Part shown: positions 1 through 5,763 of the stretch, in pieces
Layout: each line of letters begins with the position of its first letter
Numbering within the stretch: the first letter of the stretch is position 1
Assembly: GCA_038231615.1 (NCBI GenBank)
Contig: JBBRLA010000417.1
Coordinates: 1-7,681, forward strand
DNA length: 7,681 nucleotides
Origin: JBBRLA01 sp038231615
GTDB lineage: Bacteria > Myxococcota_A > Polyangia > Palsa-1104 > JAEUJZ01
Reading direction: 5' to 3'
Made by a program: the position numbers and the translations under genes
The notes under the pieces: model-generated
Told to the model about the DNA's origin: nothing
The model's database searches: none
Seen by the model: only the letters and a program-made list of their open reading frames with translations

Positions 1-246
1 GGCAGGCGACCCTCGCGGACGGCACGGACGGACAGCAGTGCGGACGGCAACGCCTTTTCACAAGTGCCTGATTCTTCTGGCTTTCGGACAGCACGGACAG
101 CATTTGTCGGGGCTTTCGCTGTGCCGGCAGGGCGGCCCGCTCGCGCAGGTCGAGATGTTTTTCACCGAAGCACCCTCGGACGCATGCGATGCTTCGTCCG
201 CCACCCGGACAGACCGCCGGATTTCGTCGGGGTCCCGGACAGGTCC
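1..246. repeat. Non-coding flank with a cluster of CGGAC / CGGACAG words
   Basis: No convincing gene lies here; short readings on either strand have no recognisable protein character. The pentamer CGGAC occurs at 16, 25, 29, 41, 85, 94, 177, 206 and 236, and four of these extend to CGGACAG. At 85-102 the nonamer CGGACAGCA is repeated twice in perfect tandem. A 7-base inverted repeat, CGAAGCA (166-172) with TGCTTCG (190-196), lies between them. It has no T-tract on the side expected for a terminator of the minus-strand gene ending at 247. The cluster may be a degenerate repeat family or a protein-binding region; its role is unknown. Confidence 0.4.
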
Positions 247-1488
247 CTACCCCTGCTTCTGGAACAGGTAGAGCACCCGCGGGTGGTGCGCTTCGGCGTA
301 CTGCCAGCCGTCCACCGGCGCCCATCCCTGCTGCCGCATGCACTCCACCAGCTTCAGCACGTCATATCGCTTCAGGTAGATCAGCGAGAATGACTTTTCC
401 TCGCCGCCTTGCAGCCGCACCGTGGCCCGCACCTCGGCGGCGTAGCTGCCCGGGACGGGACAGGACGCCGTGTCCAGATGGGTGCTCAGCTTCACCTCCT
501 GCACGCCCTTGCAGTAGCGCCGGATGGGCCCCGTCAGCCACTCCTCGTAGCGGCCCTGGATGCCCGAGAGCGACTCGGGCAGCCGCCCCGAGAGCCGCGG
601 GTCCTTGCGCAGCACCTCCTCGGGCTGGTCCGCGGGCGCGCAGACCAGCGGCACATTGAGCAGCAGCAGATCGCCCGGGGCGAAGCCGATCAAGCTGTTG
701 CGCACGAAGAGGATCTCGTTCTGCAAGTTCGCCATCGTGTTCCCGAAAAGGCACACCAGCCGGCGGCGGTGGCTGCGCTCGGGGGACCACAGGAGTTGAG
801 TGTAGCGGGACAGGTTATGAAAGTCCCCTTGAATGGCGAAAACAGTGACCCCATATGGGGTGAGCAGCGAGTCGGCATGGCGATAGGCCGCGCCCAGCAG
901 CGGCTGGCTGATGTCGAGCAGATAGAGTCGCAGATCGCGGGCGCCGGTGCCGTCGAGGTCGCCTTGCCGGGCCAGGAGGTGGACCAGGCGCACCTCGTCC
1001 TTGCCGTCGCCGGAGCCAAGGCCGATGACATCCAAGCCGGCGGTGCCGGCGCAGCGCCGCGCTTGCAGGGCGGCGCGATCCAGCGGCATCTCGGCACGGG
1101 CGGCCAGGTAGCCTTCCTCCTCGGCCAGGGCGCACCAGCACGCGGCGGACAGCGGGTCCAAATAGAGGTGGGTCTGGTCCAGATGTCCCCCGCGGCCGTT
1201 GAGCTGCCGCTCCAGCTCGCGGGCCATCTTGATGGGGTCGAACTCTGGGGCGAGCCAGCAATTCGGGACAAAGGCGGGGTCGGGGTCCTGTGGCGAAAGG
1301 CCATGCAGGCGAAGCTCGGGCACGCCGAGCAGAAGATGCAGGCTGGAGCGGGAGGGCAGGCGGCGACCGGACTCGAAGTTCTTGAGGGTGCTTGCGGAAA
1401 GGCCGGCCCGGCGGGCGAGCTGGGGAAGGGTCAGATGAGCCGCCTCGCGGGCAGCGCGTAGGGTCTGGGCCCAGGGGTGGGGGGTCAT
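247..1488 (-). CDS. XRE-type HTH protein fused to an EgtD-like SAM-dependent methyltransferase domain
   Basis: The protein has 413 residues from the chosen start. Residues 7-52 form a helix-turn-helix of the XRE/HTH_3 type (LPQLARRAGLSASTLKNFESG at about 21-41). Residues from about 85 to the end resemble the histidine-specific methyltransferase fold of EgtD: a SAM-binding glycine motif LGSGDGKDE (157-165), the strand-end acidic motif YLLDIS (189-194), GDFHNL (221-226), and LFGNTMANLQ (247-256), which corresponds to the family's LGSTIGN segment. The C-terminal Lys-Arg-Tyr segment (373-375) sits where EgtD proteins have a Lys-Phe/Tyr motif, but the Glu and Ser that hold the histidine ring in mycobacterial EgtD appear to be replaced. 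The substrate is therefore probably not simple histidine; this is an eye alignment only. No EgtB-like gene is nearby, so an ergothioneine pathway is unlikely. The start at 1488 is preferred over the longer ATG at 1527 because GAGGA lies 4 bases upstream and the HTH then begins near the N terminus. The gene points away from the defence operon. It may be a regulator whose methyltransferase domain senses or modifies a ligand; the function is not known. Confidence 0.85.
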   Translation of the reverse strand: MTPHPWAQTLRAAREAAHLTLPQLARRAGLSASTLKNFESGRRLPSRSSLHLLLGVPELRLHGLSPQDPDPAFVPNCWLAPEFDPIKMARELERQLNGRGGHLDQTHLYLDPLSAACWCALAEEEGYLAARAEMPLDRAALQARRCAGTAGLDVIGLGSGDGKDEVRLVHLLARQGDLDGTGARDLRLYLLDISQPLLGAAYRHADSLLTPYGVTVFAIQGDFHNLSRYTQLLWSPERSHRRRLVCLFGNTMANLQNEILFVRNSLIGFAPGDLLLLNVPLVCAPADQPEEVLRKDPRLSGRLPESLSGIQGRYEEWLTGPIRRYCKGVQEVKLSTHLDTASCPVPGSYAAEVRATVRLQGGEEKSFSLIYLKRYDVLKLVECMRQQGWAPVDGWQYAEAHHPRVLYLFQKQG

Positions 1489-1492
1489 GGGG

Positions 1493-1497
1493 TCCTC
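1493..1497 (-). promoter_or_regulatory. Shine-Dalgarno site deciding the start of the HTH-methyltransferase gene
   Basis: On the minus strand GAGGA lies 4 bases before the ATG at 1488-1486. The alternative in-frame ATG at 1527 has only the sequence ACAAAGAT upstream and no GGAG-like site. This favours the shorter product. Confidence 0.5.
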
Positions 1498-1527
1498 GCG
1501 CGTGAAGGGGGTGATCAGCGCGTTCAT

Positions 1528-1681
1528 ATCTTTGTCGCACCAGTAAGCCGATGTAGGTACGCTACTTTCATACGTGTTCTTTTCGTTGCTGAGATGAAAT
1601 GTATCACAAATCAGAGACTAATAAAGCTTCTTTTTTACATACCACATCGCCTTGCGCTAAGGACAAACAAGATGTCTGCCG
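1528..1681. promoter_or_regulatory. AT-rich divergent intergenic region with a weak minus-strand promoter candidate
   Basis: This stretch separates the minus-strand HTH-methyltransferase gene from the plus-strand small genes and is clearly richer in A/T than its surroundings. It should hold promoters for both directions. On the minus strand the best candidate is TTTATT (1625-1620), a 16-base spacer and TACATT (1603-1598), the latter preceded by TG as in an extended -10. That would give a leader of roughly 100 bases. On the plus strand TACATA (1636-1641) could be a -10, but no matching -35 is seen. A small inverted repeat GTAG/CTAC (1553-1556 and 1562-1565) is too short to weigh. Confidence 0.3.
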
Positions 1682-1707
1682 ATGGTGCTACCAGGCTGGT
1701 ACCCCAT
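1682..1707. promoter_or_regulatory. Palindrome, candidate operator for the small RHH-like protein
   Basis: TACCAG (1689-1694) and CTGGTA (1696-1701) form a perfect 6-1-6 palindrome centred on G1695. Outside it, ATGG (1682-1685) and CCAT (1704-1707) continue the symmetry with a one-base offset, giving an imperfect element of 26 bases. It lies directly in front of the RHH-like gene. Small RHH proteins commonly repress their own promoter by binding such palindromes, so autoregulation is a reasonable inference, but binding has not been shown. Confidence 0.35.
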
Positions 1708-1954
1708 GGCGCAATCGTTCGACCCGCGACATAAGAACAAAAGGTCCCACAAGATGCCGCCGGTGCGGCTGACTGACGAAGAGAGGCTGGGCGTCGAATG
1801 GCTCGCGTCGCGGCTATCAAGCGCGGACACGGCCGACTACACGCTATCCGATGCGATTCGGGTGGCGCTGGGAATGGCGATCCGTGAGGAAGCCAGGAAG
1901 GCAGAGGCTGCCGGAGAACCGGTCCCGGATGCAGTCAGGCGGTTGCTGGGCTGA
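1706..1954 (+). CDS. Small ribbon-helix-helix-like protein, putative DNA-binding regulator
   Basis: The product has 82 residues from this start. A basic, flexible N-terminal arm (RHKNKRSHK, 8-16) is followed by a possible beta strand and first helix, MPPVRLTDEERLGVEWLASR (17-36). A second helix, TLSDAIRVALGMAIREEARK (46-65), resembles the second helix of Arc/MetJ-type RHH proteins. The tail is charged. The start is uncertain. ATG 1682 would run the gene through the palindrome. ATG 1754 (66 residues, starting at the MPPVRL segment) has the best Shine-Dalgarno site, AAAAGG at 1739-1744. ATG 1706 keeps the basic arm but has little ribosome-binding sequence. The end overlaps the next small gene by 26 bases, suggesting translational coupling. 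RHH proteins often act as autorepressors or antitoxins, but no toxin is recognisable next to it. Family assignment is by pattern only. Confidence 0.6.
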   Translation: MAQSFDPRHKNKRSHKMPPVRLTDEERLGVEWLASRLSSADTADYTLSDAIRVALGMAIREEARKAEAAGEPVPDAVRRLLG

Positions 1955-2081
1955 TCATCTGTATCGACTCGCCTCCTGGCTTGAGAACCTTTCCGATGAA
2001 CGCGGTGAAGAAGCGGCTACGCTTCTGCGTATGGCATATGCCCTCCTTGAGGGCCACGAGAGAGCGCAGAGCGACGCGTGA
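1929..2081 (+). CDS. Small hypothetical helical protein overlapping the RHH-like gene
   Basis: The product would have 50 residues. It starts at ATG 1929 inside the end of the RHH-like gene in another frame, with GGAG at 1913-1916 twelve bases upstream. After a short start it reads as amphipathic helix: DHLYRLASWLENLSDERGEE, then a Leu/Ala-rich segment AATLLRMAYALLEGHERAQ. Past the stop of the RHH-like gene, composition and hydrophobic spacing look like real protein rather than a shadow. The family is not recognised. A GTG at 1884 in the same frame would add 15 residues, but that part looks like off-frame reading. It could be a partner of the RHH-like protein. Confidence 0.4.
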   Translation: MQSGGCWADHLYRLASWLENLSDERGEEAATLLRMAYALLEGHERAQSDA

Positions 2082-2093
2082 CGAGACGATCAC

Positions 2094-2119
2094 TCAGGTT
2101 GCTCCTAAGGTTCAGGTTG
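2094..2119 (+). repeat. Direct repeat TCAGGTTG, two copies 18 bases apart
   Basis: TCAGGTTG occurs at 2094-2101 and again at 2112-2119 in the leader between the small genes and the helicase gene. The spacing is slightly under two helical turns. It could be a binding site or chance; nothing else supports it. Confidence 0.25.
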
Positions 2120-2143
2120 GCAGAAGCTTCCACGAGCCGCCTT

Positions 2144-2180
2144 CCGACGAGCCTATCGTCGGCGGCCAGAAGTTAGGCTC
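2144..2180 (+). promoter_or_regulatory. Two mutually exclusive hairpins in the leader before the helicase gene
   Basis: Hairpin A pairs CCGACGA (2144-2150) with TCGTCGG (2156-2162) over a 5-base loop, and GCCG (2136-2139) with CGGC (2163-2166) could extend it across a bulge. Hairpin B pairs GAGCCTA (2149-2155) with TAGGCTC (2174-2180) over an 18-base loop. The two share bases 2149-2150, and B uses the loop of A, so both cannot form at once. Hairpin B is followed by TTTA only, too short for a convincing intrinsic terminator. The arrangement could be attenuator-like, or the repeats could be DNA-binding sites next to the promoter candidate that starts at 2181. Confidence 0.35.
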
Positions 2181-2208
2181 TTTACATTCGCCAGAGGTGC
2201 TCTACCAT
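2181..2208 (+). promoter_or_regulatory. Candidate sigma-70-type promoter of the helicase-methylase operon
   Basis: TTTACA (2181-2186) matches five of six bases of the -35 consensus. After a 16-base spacer, TACCAT (2203-2208) matches four of six of the -10. Transcription would begin near 2215, leaving a leader of roughly 85 bases before the helicase start. A single match of this quality can arise by chance. Readthrough from the small genes upstream is also possible. Confidence 0.3.
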
Positions 2209-2301
2209 GGCCTCGTCGAGCTTGCTGATACGTCGGAGGAAACCCATAGATGTCAGGCTGCCCCGATAGCTTTCTAGTAGATAAGAAAGCAAGACTCGCG
2301 C

Positions 2302-5300
2302 ATGCCTGACAATCCTCCTGTTCACGCTGGCCAGATCCTCACAGGTCCCTTGTTCAATGAGGCGATGCGGGTCGAGACGATCCGCACGACCGGGCCGGAC
2401 ACATGGGTTGCAGGCCTGGTTGGGCTTCAGACCGAGCGTTTCCGAAATGTCAACCTGACCGCCCGCGACCTGGCGACGCTGAAGATTCTCGACAATGGAG
2501 TTGCCTATGATGGGGATGGCGCCCTCCTGCGACTCGGCCTCCAGGCATATGCCCTTGGCATCGCCTACGAGTTCGACCCCTACTTCGGTCTGTCTATCTC
2601 CCGCGTCGATCCGCTGCCGCACCAGCTCGCCGCCGTCTACGATCACCTGTTGAAGCTCGCCCGCGTGCGGTTCTTGCTTGCGGATGATGCAGGCGCCGGC
2701 AAGACAATCATGGCCGGACTGCTGATCCGCGAACTCAAGCTGCGCGGGCTCATCGAGCGGATCCTGATCGTCTGCCCCGCTAACCTGACCTTCCAATGGC
2801 AGCGGGAGCTAAAAGAGAAGTTCGACGAGAAATTCCTGGTCCTGCGTGGCTCTGACATCCGCGAGCAGTTCGGCGTCAACCAGTGGTTGGAGCAGAAGCA
2901 GATCCTCACCTCGCTGGATCTGGCGAAGCGTGACCAGATCCTGCCCGGCCTGCGGCAAGTGCGTTGGGACTTGGTCATCGTGGATGAAGCCCACCGGATG
3001 TCGTGGTCACCGCCGGCCCGCAAAACCGCTCGCTATGCGCTCGGCGAGATGCTCGGGGACACCAGCGATCACTATTTGCTTCTGACGGCTACCCCTCACA
3101 AGGGGGATCCGGTGAACTTCAGTCTCTTCCTGCAACTCCTCGATCGGGACGCCTACGCTGACGTGAAGTCCATCCAGGAGGCGATGGAGCGCCGCAAGGC
3201 TCCCTTTTACTTGCGACGCACCAAGGAGGCCATGGTCCACTTCCCGGAGCGCCAAGAAGACGGCACCTGGACGGCCCGCAAGATCTTTACCCGCCGGATC
3301 CCGCACATGGTTGACTTCAGGATCGAAGGCGCAGAGCTGGACCTTTACCGGGACGTCACTCGTTTCGTGAAGCAGCAAAGCGCCCGCGCCGCCGCTCGTG
3401 GGGACGACCCTCGGGCGCGCGCCGTCGGGTTCCTGATGTCCCTGTACCAGCGGCGCCTGGCATCCAGCACCTACGCACTGCGTCACTCCCTGCAGAACCG
3501 GGCCCGACGGCTGGAAGAGGGGCTCAAGCGGGCACACGACCTGGTACAGAAGGCGCCGCCGGACCTGCCCGATGCTGACGAGCTGGAAGAAATGGAAGAG
3601 GTGGAGCGGGAGCGATTGGAGAAGTACCTGGATGCCATCACGCTGGCCGGCAGCGCGGACCAGGTACACGAGGAGGTCGCCGATTTGCAGCGGCTCGCCC
3701 GGCAAGCGCAGCGCGTCGAGGCATCGCTGGCGGACGGCAAGGCGGAAACCGACCGGGCAGAGGCCAAGCTGGTCCGCCTGCGGGGGCTGTTGCAGCAGGA
3801 GGGGTTCTTCGCTGATCCGAAGCAGCGTCTGCTCCTTTTCACCGAATTCAAGGACACACTCGACTACCTGGTCAAGCGTCTGACCGATTGGGGCTTCCGC
3901 ACTGGCTCGATCCACGGTTCCATGGAGCCCGGTTTGCGCGACAAGCCGAACACCCGGCTCTATGTAGAACAGCAGTTTCGCGAGGGTGAAATCCAAGTCT
4001 TGGTGGCGACCGAAGCCGCTGGCGAAGGCATCAACCTTCAGTGCTGCCACGTCCTGTTCAACTACGACATCCCCTGGAACCCGAACCGGCTGGAGCAGCG
4101 CATGGGCCGCATCCACCGCTATGGCCAGGAGAAGGACTGCCTAATCTTCAACTTCGTGGCAGTCAACACCATCGAAGGACGCGTCCTGCAACGCCTGCTG
4201 GAGAAGCTGCAGGAGATCCGCAACGCGCTGGAGGACGACGCGGTCTTCAACGTCGTGGGAGAGGTGCTGCCTGCCGCACACATCGAGCGGGTACTGCGGG
4301 ACTATTATGCAGGACAGATGGGGGACGCTGATCTGGAGGACCGGCTCCTGCGAAACGTGGACGAGGGACATTTCCGGTCCATCTGCCAGAACGCACTGGA
4401 AGGACTGGCCACCAAGACCTTGAACCTGGAGATGCTGATCGAGCGCCGTGCACGGGCACAAGAGCGGCGTATGGTCCCGGAGAGCATCGCGCGTTTCATC
4501 TTGGAAGCAGCGGGGTACGCGGGACTGGCCTGCAAGGCGGTGCCCTCGCTCTTGCACACGTTTGAGCCCGGCAAGACGCCGACTGCGCTGAAACGCCATG
4601 AGCAAGACCCTGACTGGCGGCTGCTGCCGGTTGCCATCCGTTATCCGCGATCTTCGACGGATCGTCAGACCGCAACTGACAACAGCCTGGAGTGGATCAC
4701 GCCGGGACACCCGCTCTTCGAGGCGCTGCGCCGGCATGCTCTGGGCCTGGCTCGGGAAGAGTTCGGCAAAGGTGCGTGCTTTTACTCGCTGCAGCATGAA
4801 CAGCCAGCCCGGATCGACTTCTACCGGGCGCGCGTGGTGGACGGCATGGGAAAAGTTGTCCACGAACGGATGTTCGCAGTGGAACTGATGGACGACGAAG
4901 CGCCACGCATCCAGGAGCCGACGGTGCTAGGCAATTTCACCCCTGCGCTTCGTCCGGAAATGCTACCGGCGGTCGCGGGAGTCTCGGAGCCGGCCGACTG
5001 GCTCGCCGCTCAGGTGCTGACTCCGTTCCTGGAAGAGGTGCGCGAGGAGCGTGGGGCGGAACTGGGCCGGGTGTCGGACCACATCGAGCTGTCCCTGACC
5101 GAGCTGCTGCAGAAGGCGGACGAGGAGATCGGACGAGCGGGCGAGGAGCTGGAGCAAGCAATCCAGGGTGCCGAGGGACGCCTAGTCCAGGCCGAGGCCC
5201 GCCACGGGGATCTGCTTCAGCGGCGGGAGCGGCGAAGGCAAGAGCTTTTGCAACAGAGGGCGCTCACGCTGCAAGGGGTGGAGCGGATGGCGAGCGTGCT

Positions 5301-5763
5301 GGTGCTGCCGCACCCCGAACGAAACGCGCCGGATGTACGCAACCTGCATTCCGATCCCGAGACGGAGGCGACGGCGATGCGGGTTGTGATCGAGTATGAG
5401 AAGTCGCAAGGGCGTCAGGTGGAGGACATCCATGAAAAAAACCTGGGTTACGACCTGACCAGTCTGGACCTGCGATCCGGGGAATTGCGGCTGATCGAGG
5501 TCAAGGGGATCGGGGCCGCGAAGGGTATGGTCCTTTTGACCCCGAACGAGCGTCGCGTGGCAGAGGACCGGCGCGACTGCTACTGGCTCTACGTGGTCAC
5601 GCATTGCAAGTCTACGCCCACGCTCCAGTCGCCGATCAAGGACCCGGCCCGCTTCCCCTGGCATGAGGTGAAGAAGATCGAGCACTACAGGCTCGCGGTG
5701 GATGCATTGAAGGAGCCCATGACGCTCAAAGAGGAACGCCCGCCCTACGGAGAGAGGAAATGA
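2302..5763 (+). CDS. drmD: SNF2-family helicase with C-terminal DUF3883 domain, DISARM class 1 DrmD
   Basis: This 1153-residue protein is a cytoplasmic ATP-driven DNA translocase/helicase of a phage defence system. The N-terminal segment has the AGQILTGPLF pattern typical of this group. The helicase motifs are intact: Walker A GAGKT (131-135, Lys134), DEAH box (228-231), TAT (262-264), motif IV near LLLFTEF (510-516), motif V ATEAAGEGINLQ (569-580) and motif VI QRMGRIHR (599-606). A charged, coiled-coil-like insert of about 110 residues (394-505) lies between the two lobes. A second long coiled coil runs from about 925 to 997. Residues about 1018-1115 match DUF3883: GYDLTS (Asp1051), IEVKG (Glu1066, Lys1068), LTPNE and YWLYVV. 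The D...ExK spacing resembles PD-(D/E)XK nucleases, so cleavage is possible but unproven. An in-frame TAG at 2278-2280 excludes a much longer N terminus. The Shine-Dalgarno site is weak (AAGAAAGCAAGA). The stop overlaps the methylase start as ATGA. RapA-like SNF2 proteins outside DISARM are the main alternative, but the methylase neighbour favours DrmD. Confidence 0.88.
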   Translation: MPDNPPVHAGQILTGPLFNEAMRVETIRTTGPDTWVAGLVGLQTERFRNVNLTARDLATLKILDNGVAYDGDGALLRLGLQAYALGIAYEFDPYFGLSISRVDPLPHQLAAVYDHLLKLARVRFLLADDAGAGKTIMAGLLIRELKLRGLIERILIVCPANLTFQWQRELKEKFDEKFLVLRGSDIREQFGVNQWLEQKQILTSLDLAKRDQILPGLRQVRWDLVIVDEAHRMSWSPPARKTARYALGEMLGDTSDHYLLLTATPHKGDPVNFSLFLQLLDRDAYADVKSIQEAMERRKAPFYLRRTKEAMVHFPERQEDGTWTARKIFTRRIPHMVDFRIEGAELDLYRDVTRFVKQQSARAAARGDDPRARAVGFLMSLYQRRLASSTYALRHSLQNRARRLEEGLKRAHDLVQKAPPDLPDADELEEMEEVERERLEKYLDAITLAGSADQVHEEVADLQRLARQAQRVEASLADGKAETDRAEAKLVRLRGLLQQEGFFADPKQRLLLFTEFKDTLDYLVKRLTDWGFRTGSIHGSMEPGLRDKPNTRLYVEQQFREGEIQVLVATEAAGEGINLQCCHVLFNYDIPWNPNRLEQRMGRIHRYGQEKDCLIFNFVAVNTIEGRVLQRLLEKLQEIRNALEDDAVFNVVGEVLPAAHIERVLRDYYAGQMGDADLEDRLLRNVDEGHFRSICQNALEGLATKTLNLEMLIERRARAQERRMVPESIARFILEAAGYAGLACKAVPSLLHTFEPGKTPTALKRHEQDPDWRLLPVAIRYPRSSTDRQTATDNSLEWITPGHPLFEALRRHALGLAREEFGKGACFYSLQHEQPARIDFYRARVVDGMGKVVHERMFAVELMDDEAPRIQEPTVLGNFTPALRPEMLPAVAGVSEPADWLAAQVLTPFLEEVREERGAELGRVSDHIELSLTELLQKADEEIGRAGEELEQAIQGAEGRLVQAEARHGDLLQRRERRRQELLQQRALTLQGVERMASVLVLPHPERNAPDVRNLHSDPETEATAMRVVIEYEKSQGRQVEDIHEKNLGYDLTSLDLRSGELRLIEVKGIGAAKGMVLLTPNERRVAEDRRDCYWLYVVTHCKSTPTLQSPIKDPARFPWHEVKKIEHYRLAVDALKEPMTLKEERPPYGERK
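5749..5763 (+). promoter_or_regulatory. Ribosome binding site and ATGA stop-start junction between helicase and methylase
   Basis: GGAGAGAGG (5749-5757) lies just ahead of ATG 5760, and the helicase TGA (5761-5763) overlaps that ATG. This is a classic translational coupling junction and indicates a single operon with matched expression of the two proteins. Confidence 0.75.

Noticed and set aside
166..196. Inverted repeat CGAAGCA/TGCTTCG considered as a terminator for the minus-strand gene
   Set aside because: On the minus strand the stem is followed by an A-rich rather than a T-rich tract, and the loop is 17 bases, so it does not fit an intrinsic terminator.
409..1461. 350-codon open frame on the plus strand opposite the HTH-methyltransferase gene
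   Set aside because: It is a GC-rich antisense shadow. The minus-strand product has clear HTH and SAM-binding motifs and a Shine-Dalgarno site; this one has none.
1706..2081. Classical toxin-antitoxin module
   Set aside because: The first gene could be an RHH antitoxin, but the second product is only about 50 residues and shows no RelE, PIN, MazF or other known toxin motif.
1981..2277. 98-codon plus-strand frame crossing the leader before the helicase gene
   Set aside because: It overlaps the 50-residue gene in another frame, its first part is Arg-rich off-frame reading, and it spans the hairpin region. The tail (HSPEVLYHGLVELADTSEE) looks slightly protein-like but has no start signal.
2182..2796. 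204-codon minus-strand frame overlapping the start of the helicase gene
   Set aside because: Most of it lies opposite conserved helicase N-terminal sequence and it shows no recognisable domain.
3007..4116. 369-codon open frame on the minus strand within the helicase gene
   Set aside because: It is antisense to intact helicase motifs and its translation has no domain-like pattern.
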